Origin: Phoebastria nigripes
Lineage: Eukaryota; Chordata; Aves; Procellariiformes; Diomedeidae
Length of the DNA: 64,000 bases
NCBI GenBank assembly: GCA_035582835.1
Contig: JAYKAV010002976.1
Span: 81,838-145,837, forward strand
Direction of reading: 5' to 3'
The position numbers were made by a program, and so were the translations under genes. This document shows, in pieces, positions 25,114 to 37,029 of the stretch. The first letter of the stretch is position 1. Every line of letters starts with the position of its first letter. The notes under the pieces were generated by a model. The model did no database searches. It was not told the origin of the DNA and saw only the letters and a list, made by a program, of their open reading frames with translations.

Positions 25114-28100
25114 ACTTACTCAACTGCGGAAGACACATAACACAAGACAATCTGCTGATAATATGCTCAAGTCTGTGTCCATTCGCTATTGTTCATACAG
25201 AGAAATATTTTCTTTAATAATCCTAAATCATATGATGAGCCTAACTTACATCAAAGAACCTCTTATTTCCTATATGTTAACAAAATCTGAGAAACTGAAG
25301 ATGGAAAATTATTCTTCTCTAGAGGTTAAGTTGGGAAAAAGTACTGATTACTTTGCACCCTCTCTACAAAAGGTAAGTTGTATTAGCTTAAGACAACAAT
25401 GTGAAATATTGCTGTTAGGAGTTTGTGTAGTTGTTAAAAATATGTTCAAAGTATCCTCTCTGGACTCTTCTAGATTCCTGTAACTAGCATCTCAATGCAA
25501 AATTCTCCCTTACTGAACCTCTAGTATGCTCGAAGAAATGCAAAAATGTCACTCATAACAATATCTGTCTTGAGAAATGTTCTCACCCCAAGTGTTCAGC
25601 AAAATCATGGGTGAAGTACAAAACCCAGTACTCATAACAAGAAAGTATCACAAACAAACAAACAAACAGAAACCCAACTGACAGAATAAGCAAGCAGATG
25701 GATGGAAAAGTAACAGAGGAACAAAGGCAGTGCTATAGTCAAGAAAAATTGCACGTAAATAATGTAGAGATGCATAAACTTATTCCTGATTTGGGCACTA
25801 TTTATCCCTTTCTCATGTACACCAACAAGTGAGTTTATTAGCTTTTTTTTTTTAAAATAGTACACAGCCCTACTGTACAAGTTGCAGCCCACAGCTGGCC
25901 AAAGCATGTAAACTTGAAAACTTTGTAGCCATGCTCCCAAGAACTGAACTGTCCATGGACCTGTAATTGGGACCAGCTAGATAGTAGAGAGCTAAATGCC
26001 TCTTCAATTCTTTTGAAGCTTGATTTATGCAAGCAGCTTCTACTCCACTCTCCAATGATTCAGTCATATAGCACTCCCAGCAAACTGTATTACAATGGCT
26101 TTAACTCCTTCCCTTAGGTAAATACTATGTAATCTGGTAGAACTTAGTATTTTCCCCATATTTTGTTGCACCTCTCTTTCATCCCCTGACAGTTCTGACC
26201 ATGTTATTTGGCTTGATTCCTCAAGAATAACACAGCTATATGATAGACAGGATGTCTTTCTCAGGCACAGCATGGAATGATCAGTCCAACAGATTGCCAG
26301 GAGAAACTAGACTTTTGGCTCCAAGCAGCTTCTCCATCCTGTCCAGAACATCAGTCACAACTCAGGAGTCTGAGTATCATTGACTAACGGTCACTATTCT
26401 CCCCTGACAACTATTTTGGGCCAATCTGCATTGTACAGTCACTTCCTGCAACAGAAGGCAACCACAGCAACTTGCAGTTAACTGCCTTCCCTTTATGCCA
26501 AAGTTCGCATACCTCTTATGCATACACGTTGCCTTTTATAACATCAGTGCCGCTGCTGACTCGTACCAACGCCTCCTTCTGCCAGTACCATTCTCAACAA
26601 TTTTTCTCTCTCCTAAAATGTTGGTTGGAATTTCTTGTATTGTCTCTCAGTAAGTCATATCTTGGCTATGTACATAGATCTTACACATTTTTCAAGTATA
26701 TATTAAGTGCAACTTAACATATTTCTGCTTCCCCATGAATTATTTCCAATTAATCTTCATATTCCTGCTTCACTGCTGCCCAAAACAGAAGGTTATTCCA
26801 GGTACAGTTTTGCTGTGCTATACAGAAAGGGATTGTGACCTCACTGGTCCATAAGTTTTATTTCCATTCCTTATTTGTATACTTGAAAAAGTCAGTAAAA
26901 CATTTCTTTTGAACACACAAAAAAATAATGCCCCTGGTATAACTTCTGCACATGTGATTGATTACTTAGATGGCAAACCATCAGTCCTTGACCTCCCTGT
27001 ACACTGGCACTGAAGAACATCTCAAAAGGCTTATACTTGGTTTCATTTATTAACTTCCTAAGCTTATAGGAAGGCTTTCTGTTTGATTGTTGTTAATAAG
27101 AGTGCTGAATTGCTACCATCACAACAAAAAACTATTATAAAAATCAGACTTCACTCTAACATATTAAATGGAAAAGTACAGTTTGTATTCATTGGACACA
27201 GAAATACAAGTAACAGTATGAAGATAAAGACAAACCATGTCACTGCATGAGCAACACAATTTCCCTCCTCATGCTGATGAGAAGCCTGAGCTATGTAGTA
27301 AAGGCTAGAGTAGCCTAAAATAAGCACAACTGAGATCAGAAACTGCCTCAGTGAATTTAACCTGAAAATGAATTAATCAAGTCATGAACAGATAGTTTTT
27401 CTGATTTAATTTCTGCCTGGTTTAAAGCAGACTCCATTACACTTAGACCAGCTGTATTTAAATGGCTGGATTTTTCAGTGGGATTTACATTGCAGCCACC
27501 AATACAAAATAAATCAAGACTGTATGAAGCAAGAGAGAAACATTTAAGATAATATTGAAGTAGTTAAATGAATCATCTGCAAATCACAGAGCAGCTTACT
27601 CAATGTCCCACAGCATGGAATACGAGAGGAGATCATGAAGAGTGTTGAGCTTTTACACCAAGCAATATAAAAGGTGTTTATGTGTTCTAACAGCTGTTGC
27701 ATAAGTGCTTCTGAAGGATAGCCTTCAGTTTTCTTCCTGAATATTAAAGAAAATTTCATAATTGAATTGAATCATGTTAATAACCTAAAGAACTTAATTG
27801 AACAAGTGGTCTATTGGATTGTGTACTAGAGGCGACTTAAAAGATTTGGGTTCTTGTCTCCATTCTGCTGATGAGTCACATAAAGAAAACCATAGTTTTT
27901 CTCACATACAAAGTGAGAAAATGACAATACTTACCTCCTTTCTCATCTACTAATAAGAAGTGCAATATAAAAACTGAGCATGATGTTATTTATAAACTGA
28001 CACCTTAACAGAAAAGATCCAATAAGGTTATTGAAGAACCCAGTAATTTTGATATTTTGTGTCTAAAGCTCATTTACCATCATTAAAGTTTACTTTAGTG

Positions 28101-30243
28101 ATAGCTCAGAACACTATGACAAGCTAACTCTCAGTTACCTAACACTTTCTTAAGCTCCTTATTTATGATATCTTTGTTAAAACCATAGTAGCTACTTGAG
28201 CTAAAAGCAGCATCATTAGACCTCTGGGATTTGCATTATATTATACAGACCATTAACTTGATTTTAAATTCTTTTACTCTCTCAGCCACAGATGTGCCCC
28301 TTCCCTGCAGAGTGGTGCCACTAGCCAACATCACTGCCATAAATCCATCCTCTTCTTTTTAATTTACCACATTTGTGTTAGGAACATTTTGACTGCAGTA
28401 TTCCAGTTGAAACAGCCTCTTGCTTAGTACCACATATACATGTGAAACTGCCTTCTGAGGAAGATTAAATATTAGACAATTTTTCTGAAAATTAATAGAT
28501 AAGTTGGAACCCATTACAATGCACTCCTACAATGATTACTAAACATGTATAAAGCATGATTCATTTAGATAAAACAGTTACAATTCCAGTAAGTTTGTGG
28601 GAACCAAACTCATCCTCAGCATAAATCCAGTCGAAGTCCACGGAGTTACACCAGGAATTAGACTTTTGACCTACGTTTCCTAAATGCATGAAAATAAGAC
28701 AAACACTTTCTTATGAATAAGGCATTTAGTCATTAGAAACCTGGGTGACCCTTCCAGGCATGACTGTCAGTCTGACTCGGTAATTCCCTGTGTCAGTATT
28801 ACTACCAGGCTACCTTGGAGGATAAAACTCCTTTCAGAACAAATTGTCAGCTCACTTTTAGGACACTGAGATTAATTACAGGCTCTGACATTGATTTGTA
28901 GATCTTTAAACTGGTCAGTGATTTGCTGCAGCCAATGGCTCTGGCTGCAGAGTGTAAAAACAGAACACCTCTCACAACATGACTCAATATTTTCCCAACA
29001 TAATTGCAATTCTTTTTATGGTGAGAATATGAAATATTATTCATATGATCTCCCACAATCCTTTCTTCATAACACATTGTTTGAACAAGCACAAATTATT
29101 TGCAAGTTGTCACTGCAGGTTCTCTAGGGAACAATCTATTTCTACTGCATGATGCTAAACATGTGCCATAGACTTTTGAATTTTGAGAACATTAAATTTG
29201 TAATAGCCTTTCTAACATACATTAGAAACATATGGCCATAAGTAAAAGCTATTAAAATGTTTATATTTTCACCTTCCTTGTGAATACTTCTGCTGGGGGC
29301 ACAACAGAGGTTCACAATATGTATACATATATTATGCATTTTTTGTAATTCAAGTTATTACATGATTTTTCATTTTCTATGCACAGACAAGGATTTCAAG
29401 GATCTGACAAGGATCTCATTCTGAGGAACTCTCAACTCTCTGACCAAATTAGGAGATGAAGGAAAGCAGGACTTTGCAGGACAAGATCTGGCATTCCCAC
29501 AAATTTTTCAGATGCTACTTCATCATTCTAAATATTATTCACTACCTAAATCACACTACCATTAATAGACTCTTTCATCATAAACTTCCACAAGTAAGAT
29601 CCCTGTGGATTGCTGGGTTTGTAAAAGTATAACATGCCCTGTTGTCACATAAGGAGAGTTATTATTACCGATGTGATGAGGCAAAGCACGTGCAAGGATG
29701 CCTACAAGTTTACAGAAACTCTCTTCTATTACAATTTATTTTTTGCAAGGCCCGTAGCATCTAATGAATCTGCGAGGTGTGAGAAGTTTGGTTTAAAAGA
29801 CCAGAGGCTGTATTTTGAAGAGATTTGTAATTAAGCTTTGAGACCATACATTGGCAGGAAAGAGGCCTCTAATGACTAACTATCCCAATCTGTGCACAAA
29901 GAGGCAACTTGAACAGGGTGCTTCATCTCCAAGATATTCAAAAAAAGATCAGTTAGAGAACAACAAGTTTCTTTAGGCAATAAGGCATGAACTACCAATG
30001 GCAGTTAGGCTGAGGATCTCAGGATGTCTGTATTCGTAACTTGCAACTCTTCCATTGTGAACTAGCTGTTAGCCTGATAAGGCTTCATTCTAGTTTTAAG
30101 CCCAGGAAGGACTATTTCTGGAACAACAGCTTTATTACGAAAGACCTATAAAACTTTTGCATTCAAATTATATTGAAATGTAAAGGTAGCTGAATACTCT
30201 TAGTTTTCATTGCAAATTTTAGCCTAAATAGATAAAAGATTTT

Positions 30244-30291
30244 AAAAAAAAAAAAAAAAAAAAATTTTAAAAAAAAAAAAAAAAAAAAAAA
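30244..30291. repeat. A21-TTTT-A23 tract
   Basis: Two long A runs are separated by exactly TTTT and framed by AGATTTT on the left and ATCTTC on the right. Copy lengths in such runs are prone to sequencing error. Confidence 0.9.
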
Positions 30292-33200
30292 TCTTCACTG
30301 TGAAATTTTCATGAGAGTGAGTTGTATGGTTCCCACAAAGTATAACTTCTTTTAATTTATTCCATGGGAATAAAACTTCGTATGCATTTGATACAATAGA
30401 TGTGAATCACTGTAGCCAATTTGCATCAATGGAGTCATTTCGTCTCAAGAGTTCTAGTGGAATTCAAGTTGCAGAGGCAACAGACTCTTTTAAAATGCTA
30501 ATAGTATAAATTATTTCAAAAAACCACCACTCTAGCTTAATGACTGAATGTCTGCCGAATTCCTATTTTAAATCTTAGTGTTTTAAAAGTAGAATGAAAC
30601 AAGTATCAGTCTATTAGTTGAAATCCCTGCTGTCAAAATCATCAAAGCATTTTTTCATCAGGTTCTGTAAAGAAAATACGTTTAAATATTAATCATGCAC
30701 TAAGTAAATAAAATTTAAATACCGTATTCTATTTCATAATTACATAATTATAATAGCCAGGAAAATCACACCCCTAAGCTTCACAGACAGTAATGCACTG
30801 TAACAATCTCCACTTTTATTCTGATACTCTGGAGTACGTGCACCATGTGATTACAGATTTCTGCCTCTTGCTGAAGTCAACATTTATTCTTCCTGCACTA
30901 CTTCTATGCAATGAAAGACAGTAATTTCTAGCACTACTCCAGAGAGGATAAAATAAAGGCTGATCTTCCACTGAACACAAATTTCTGCAGAAAGCCATTC
31001 TTGCTGCCCTGACAGAAATAAAGACAGGATAGAACGGACAACTGGATTGATAGAAGTATAGAAAAAAGATGAGACTGGTTAGGAGAGAGTGATTATACTC
31101 ACCTGTAAATATCTAGACTATCAGCAATCAAAAGGAAATGGATAGAAGTAGACATTTGGGACCTAATTGGAGTTTCGGTAAAATATGATACTCCACAAAA
31201 TATATCTGATCTGCAGCATGCTGCTTCAGTTCAGTCACATTGGTGAAACACATATTCTTATAGACTTCTTGGCTGACAGTTCATTGTCCCAGTAAATGCA
31301 AAAGCAACCCTACTGAAGCTATAAACTATCAATGCATGTCATTAGATTACTGGCATGACAAAACTGCCTGTGAAATTTCCAATGAACAGAATGTAAAGCA
31401 GATACAAAATAATGCCTCTCTATTAAAGGTAGGATTTAAACCTACCCTTTCTCTTCAGAAATACACTCAGTGATTAATTCCTGCCATAATGCTATTGCTT
31501 CTCTTATTGGTTGGAAAAACCTACTTGGTTTAACAAGATTACTTTTTTTACTGCAGTATCTTTCATTTTATTCTAAGTATGTTTTATTCTGTGTACTTGG
31601 AAAAATCTTCTAATTTTTTCTTAAGTTCATTAAATTAAGATGAGAAAGCTACCACTGAGCTGCTCTTCCTCCCAAAATACTGTTCTCTACAGAGTTGAAA
31701 GCCTACTCTACATAGTCTGTCTCTGAAAACAAGGACTTTACTAAGTCTTAATAAGTTCACAATCTTCTTCTCACTTGAAAGCCACATTGAGTATCTTATT
31801 ACACAATATAACAAGAACTGAAAAGAAAACATTCCATGGAGACTACAGCATATATGGTTTGAATACTGGTTACCTTGACATGCTTCCTGTCTCCTCAAAC
31901 TTTTAAGTAATATGTTCTTATAAGATAGAGGGTCAAATCTCACTCAGGTCCCTTTATACTTTGATATTCTGAAAGTCTTGCACATTGAAGCTGTAAGTAT
32001 GAGGTCAACCTGATTTGATCTGGGTGTCAGTATTATGCCTGTGATGTTCTGAAGCTCTTCTCCATTATATATCTAGATATTGTAAAACGAATTAGTGCTA
32101 ATTAACAATAGATTCATCTCATTTTACCATTAGTTTTAGCATGAAAATTCACAGTTTACAACGGATTTTCACACGGCATCCTCTCCTTTCAGAAGTGCTA
32201 AGCACTTGCATTTGAAGTCAATAGAAATTATGAACGCTCCATGCATCTGAAAAGCAATCCCTTGATTTTATGAGCATATTCAGTACCATCCATTAGAAAA
32301 TTAAGTAAATACATCATCGCATTATTGTTCTTGCACTTCTGAGGCCTGATGATGCCCTATGTCAGGGGTTAGGATTTCTTCCCACCATTATGATTACAAC
32401 TTTAATATTACTCTAGCATTCAAGGGTCCTGATCTTGCATAAACACAGAAGGACTCCTTATTTTGTGTAAAAAAATTATGAATGAACTACTAGCACTGCT
32501 ATAAAAATCTCAGCCAATACTTTCTCTGCTGTCACTTTCTTCAGCAGCATCCAGGGTCATTATCACTCAAGTAAAAAGGTTGTCACAGCAATAGCAGGTC
32601 CAGCCTAGAGTAGGGCATGACATACTAAGCTAGCAAATTAAACACAGTCCAAGTAAAGAGGTTTTCTCATATTCAGGAATGCCAAATCAGGTTATCAGTG
32701 TAATAAAGTATATTAAAGCCCCACAAATTCAGTTTGCTATAAGACTTCATGCATTTTGTCATTTGGAGTATCTTCTGTCATTAATGTTCTACCCAGCACC
32801 TTGTCTGTCATAGTGTCTGCCTGGTAAATGGTGATGGCTATTCAGTGTGGATCTAGAGACACAAGTTACAGCATAATCATAGTAACAGGAGTTCTAAAGA
32901 TGGCATGCACGTGCAGAAGTTTTGATGAACTGTCCATCCTGGAGGGGAAACATGGCCTTTATCTAATGTGCCTGATAAAGAAGCTCAGAAAAGAACTGTT
33001 TCTCTTCCATCATAACCAGCACGGTCTGCAGGCAGGTGCAATGATTTATACATTGAAATGAGCAACTAAATCAAGATGAGCCTTCCAGGCCTCCCTTCAG
33101 CTTCCTGAGTAACAATTCAAAGAAGTCAAACCATATCTGCAGGGCACGTAGTAAACAGCCCTCTTAAAACTGCCTCTGCAGTGGAACAAAACCAGAAACA

Positions 33201-33373
33201 AATACAGAAGAGAATCTGTGCAGAGANGGCACTTTTTTCTCTATTGATTTCCTTTAGGTGAAACCCCTGACTTCCATGTGCTCGAAGAGGCCAAAAGTTT
33301 GCACTAAGTCTGTTCTCTCAGGAACAAAATAGAAATAAGAGTAAAAATGAAAATTAAGTTAAAAGGTCATTCA

Positions 33374-33412
33374 CTTTTTTTTTCTTTTTCTTTTTTTTTT
33401 TTTATTTTTTGT
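33374..33412. repeat. T-rich low-complexity tract
   Basis: Long T runs with rare C, A or G interruptions. Confidence 0.8.
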
Positions 33413-35586
33413 TTTGGCTATGAACACAAAGGGTTTTTCTATCTCAACCTATTATGTCCATAAACTACTATATTATCTTTTTTTCTAATTTGTTCCAGCA
33501 GGGAAAAAGAAAAAAAAATCCGTCAACAACTCTCCTTGAGTTGTTTCTGGTATTCTAACAAGTTTCACTTGTCTGTGAGAAGTATAATTAATAATAATAC
33601 CCTACATTTATCTAAATCCATTCAGCTTCTGACACTTCTTTCTGCTTTGGAAAGTTTACAACTTGTAATTCAGAGGTACCAAATATATCAGAAATAGACA
33701 TATGACAACTTCCCAGAAAAATGGAACATTTATATATTTATATAACTATATATTAGTAATAAACATATCTATTACTAATTACGCATATGATGCTTAAATA
33801 TGTACAAGGCCTCCAGAGAAATTCTACTTGATTCATACCCTTTGATAGATGGATAGGAACACACCTGTTTGTACCAGGAATAAAAATAGGAGCATGATTT
33901 TATAGAACTCTAGAAGTGCACTATGTATCATCACACAAATAGATTTATCTGTCTTTCCTTGCACTTTCACAATATAAAATTTTACACATCTTGCTGTCAA
34001 AGTCATTGCTGGACTGTTTTCTGTCATTCATTCCTGCTATCAGATTAAGAAACAGATTTGATTGTCTAAATTCTTTAGCTAAATACCCATTAATTCTTAG
34101 ATCAGGAGTTGCTGTTAAACTTTCCAAAAAGCGGCTGATCATTGCAAATAGAAGCACACTTACTGCAAGATATGAAAGTCTTTTCTTCATACAAAAGGGA
34201 TTTAATCAGTTGTGTAGCTGTATTCACAGACCTAAACAAATTCTTAGTATTGAAATATAGCACAAATATGCATTATGCTTTAGAAACTGAAAAATTCTAA
34301 GTTTAAAGACAAAGTCACCATTTAATTTATTTCTGAATATTACTCCCAAAAATATCTTGGAGCTCAATGCAACTTAACTTTGGAATGCAAACAGGGCATT
34401 GAATTTGAAACTAAGAACCCAGAAGATAATATTGGTAGTGTTGAAACATGCATATACATACACAACCCTTGCAATATGCTCTAGATAATCTTGTTAATTC
34501 CACCTACAATTCAGGAATGCTGCTGGATTCCATACTGACATAATGTTTTGCATAGTTACAATTAATTACTAATAAGTTATCCTTTCTAATATTCCTGTTG
34601 GTTTGGAGATAGTCCTATCCTAGTGACTAATGATCCTTGTTTACTCATACCTCTGTCATTTTCCATCTGGATCACAGAAGTTGAACAAATCAAAATAAGG
34701 CACAAATAACCCTTAGGAAATTATATCCAGGAAAACTGTCGTCCTCCTCCTCTGTCAGGCAAGCTGCACAATCACGCCAGGCATATCTGGAATCTTTTTA
34801 TATACTCTACACAAGATTTTCATAGAACATAGATTCAACTTCAAAGCCTAGTCATGTCTTCAGATTATTCAACAGCTTGGACCAAATGCATCAATGAATC
34901 AGCTGCTTGTGGCTGAAAGCTGTGATAGACCTATCTAACCTTCAGCCACATAAACAAAGCAGGAGACCTAACTTTCTCAGGAGTCACATTAAAGCTGTGG
35001 TACCAGCTGCTACAAAGCCATGTATGATATGGATAAATAGAAAGCTGCCCCCCACCAGTTCTCTTATCTAACACAAACCAGTATGCATACCTACAAAAAA
35101 AATCCCTTGCTCTCAAAAGATGAGCCAAAAAGCAAAACCCTTTAAAAAAACCCCTTTGTATTACAGAAGCTTTTCTCCCCTGTAGAAAAATCGTGAGAAA
35201 ATAAACTACCTGTGGCAGATCTTCATTCTGTTGTTTCATCAGTGATTTATGGAAGTGATCCCAAATGCTGTAGAGATGAAGCAGCCAGAATGTGAGAAAA
35301 AGAGAAAATATTGTGAGGAAAGACTGAGGAAAGACTCTCAACAAGACAGCGTTTTGTTTAAAGCTCAAACTAGGAAATTATTAACAGAAAACATTCGTCT
35401 AATTAATCTTTCAGTACATACAATAATGTAGTCTGGGTACAAGAAGAAAAATAAATTAATGAAGTCAAAAGTGATTATGAAACTTAATGCAGTGTCTTCC
35501 AGTTTCAAACACTATCTTTCTCAATTTCATGACCTATCCAGAGATGTTCACCTCATTCCTTGATCCATCTCCAACTTTCTGCCAGA

Positions 35587-35591
35587 GGGTA
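35587..35591. repeat. TSD, left copy (GGGTA)
   Basis: GGGTA lies directly before the TGTGGTGG start of the long LTR and recurs directly after its ...GTGACA end at 37025-37029. Confidence 0.9.
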
Positions 35592-35958
35592 TGTGGTGGT
35601 GCATTTCCCCCCTTCCCCTAGGCCTCTCTACGATCAGAAACTCGTAGGCCTTAGCCATTGTGTAACGAGTTGGGCAGTTAAGCGTCCCTTGACTGTACCA
35701 GGCACTCTTGCATGGCTGAGGTAGGGAGCAGCTCTGATCGTACCAGGAACACTGGCTACCTGATCAAAGTAGGGAATGGAAGCAGGAGACAGTTCGTCAT
35801 TCCTGACAGCCCTGAAACATTCCCCATCTGGATCNCAGATCGAGTGGAACAAAACACCGGTTACCAAAAAATACCATTGTAACCGCAAAACAATACCATA
35901 ATTAGTATCTCTGACCACCTCGGATAGTAGCCAGGATGGAAATTTACTGATGACTAAA

Positions 35959-35983
35959 GCCAATCANCTTGCAAACCTATAAA
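35959..35983 (+). promoter_or_regulatory. LTR core promoter: CCAAT and TATAAA
   Basis: GCCAATCA at 35959-35966 is followed by TATAAA at 35978-35983. Transcription would start near 36005-36015. Confidence 0.6.
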
Positions 35984-36196
35984 CAGCGGTCCCCAAGCGA
36001 GACCCTTTTGAGCTCTCCTGGACNGCAGCGGGCTGCGCCCACAGCCTCCCTCTGAGTGGGACGCCTCTCAGAGTTCGCAAACCCTTGAGTCTGTGAAATT
36101 CAGAGGACCGTCAAGACTTGGCCTGAAACACTCTTCAGCCGAGACACTACTTGAGGCTCAGCTGTTTGCCCATTGAGAAATGCCAAGACATTGAGC

Positions 36197-36202
36197 GTGA
36201 GT
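36197..36202 (+). other. Splice-donor-like site in the LTR
   Basis: GCGTGAGTATT contains GTGAGT, a strong match to the vertebrate donor consensus. It lies about 190 bp downstream of the predicted LTR transcription start, so the LTR could act as an alternative first exon. This is inference only. Confidence 0.35.
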
Positions 36203-36241
36203 ATTTCACAACACTCGAGGGGAATTTTTAACAGGTACCTT

Positions 36242-36326
36242 TATCTAGCTTAAGGCCTTTATAACCTAGCTTCAGGCCTGTAAATTTATTTAGCTTTAGG
36301 CCTTTATACAGATCTACCTAGCTTTG
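36242..36326 (+). repeat. Short degenerate repeats in the LTR
   Basis: The motif TAxxTAGCTTxAGGCCT recurs about 3.5 times at 20-28 bp spacing, starting near 36242, 36262, 36287 and 36315. Confidence 0.8.
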
Positions 36327-36578
36327 GGATCCCATGTGTGAATTGATTTGACTTTATGTGTGATGTGTGCGTGTGTTTGTATATATATTGATTTAAACAA
36401 TAAGTAGTAAGTATAACCTATAATCTAGTCGTTTTAACAGTGTAGTTAATTTTGATTATTTTGCTTTGTAGTTGCTAAAATTTTATAATCTACCTCAATG
36501 ATTTAATGCTGCTAAAACTTATGATTTACTCCAAACTGTGATTAAACTTTAAATTGCTGCTAAACATTCATCATCCCT

Positions 36579-36810
36579 TAGGCATAAACCGTTGACCAGG
36601 TCTGAGACTAGGGGTAGATCCAGCCGCACCTAGACTCCTCTCTGAGAAGGAGTTTAGAAAGCAAGGGGGTCTACTCTGAACCTCATGACTCAACGGGAGG
36701 ATCTCCATTGCTTTCTGTATTAGACACAAACCGTTGTCCAAGTCTGAGACTAAGATTGGATCCAGCCGGGTCTTCTCTGAACCTCGTGACTCAACGGGAG
36801 GGTCTCCCAT
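36579..36810 (+). repeat. Internal direct duplication in the LTR
   Basis: Unit A (36579-36709) and unit B (36720-36810) share AAACCGTTG, GTCTGAGACTA, GATCCAGCCG, CTCTGAACCTC and GACTCAACGGGAGG in order. Unit A holds about 40 extra bases between GATCCAGCCG and the later blocks. The two units are diverged, so the duplication predates this insertion or belongs to the family. Confidence 0.9.
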
Positions 36811-36952
36811 ACCCCTTTTTCCTCAATCTCTATAAAAATCATTCCTATCCAAATTATGACATGATTTTCCCTGTGTATGCTTAATCCATGTAATAAGTAA
36901 TAGAGTGGACCTTGCCATCGAATTCTGTTAAGTCACACTTTTATAAATCTCT

Positions 36953-36958
36953 ATTAAA
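36953..36958 (+). terminator. LTR polyadenylation signal (ATTAAA)
   Basis: ATTAAA in CTCTATTAAAATCACC, about 65 bp before the LTR end, in the position expected for the R/U5 boundary. Confidence 0.55.
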
Positions 36959-37024
36959 ATCACCTTTTGCTGATACCTTTGCCGGTGTTTCTTTAAGCGG
37001 CCTCAAAACCACTCATTCGTGACA

Positions 37025-37029
37025 GGGTA
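37025..37029. repeat. TSD, right copy (GGGTA)
   Basis: Exact match to 35587-35591, abutting the LTR end. Confidence 0.9.

Larger units (their letters stand above)
22566..35586. other. Non-coding AT-rich stretch, no gene recognised
   Basis: Besides the 94-bp duplication, a poly-A pair and a T-rich tract (about 33374-33412), nothing was recognised. A perfect 8-bp-arm hairpin (CTGCAGCC/GGCTGCAG) lies at 28926-28950 and a 9-bp-arm one (ATTAGTAAT/ATTACTAAT) at 33752-33779. Both are short enough to be chance. Two minus-strand frames, 33945-34190 and 34931-35368, are longer than the background but have no family resemblance. An ambiguous base sits at 33227. Confidence 0.5.
35592..37024 (+). mobile_element. 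Solo long LTR of an endogenous retrovirus (1,433 bp)
   Basis: The element begins TGTGGTGGTGCATTTCCCC and ends CACTCATTCGTGACA, with TGT...ACA termini. A perfect 5-bp TSD (GGGTA) sits on both sides. A CCAAT box and TATAAA box (35959-35983) lie about 390 bp from the start. The polyadenylation signal ATTAAA lies at 36953-36958, close to the 3' end, followed by a U5-like CCTTTTGCTGATACCTTTG block. If the signals are right, R is nearly 1 kb long and U5 is very short. No primer-binding site or internal sequence is attached, so this is a solo LTR. It is unrelated in sequence to the LTR family at 306 and 42105. Three ambiguous bases (35835, 35967, 36024) fall inside. Minus-strand frames at 35634-35963 and 36571-36810 are chance frames. 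Confidence 0.9.

Noticed and set aside
28926..28950. Hairpin with perfect 8-bp arms
   Set aside because: Too short for a microRNA precursor or other RNA gene and expected by chance in 64 kb.
33752..33779. 9-bp-arm AT inverted repeat
   Set aside because: Low-complexity AT sequence; chance is likely.
35634..36810. Minus-strand frames of 109 and 79 codons
   Set aside because: Both lie inside the TSD-bounded long LTR, on the opposite strand, and resemble no retroviral protein.
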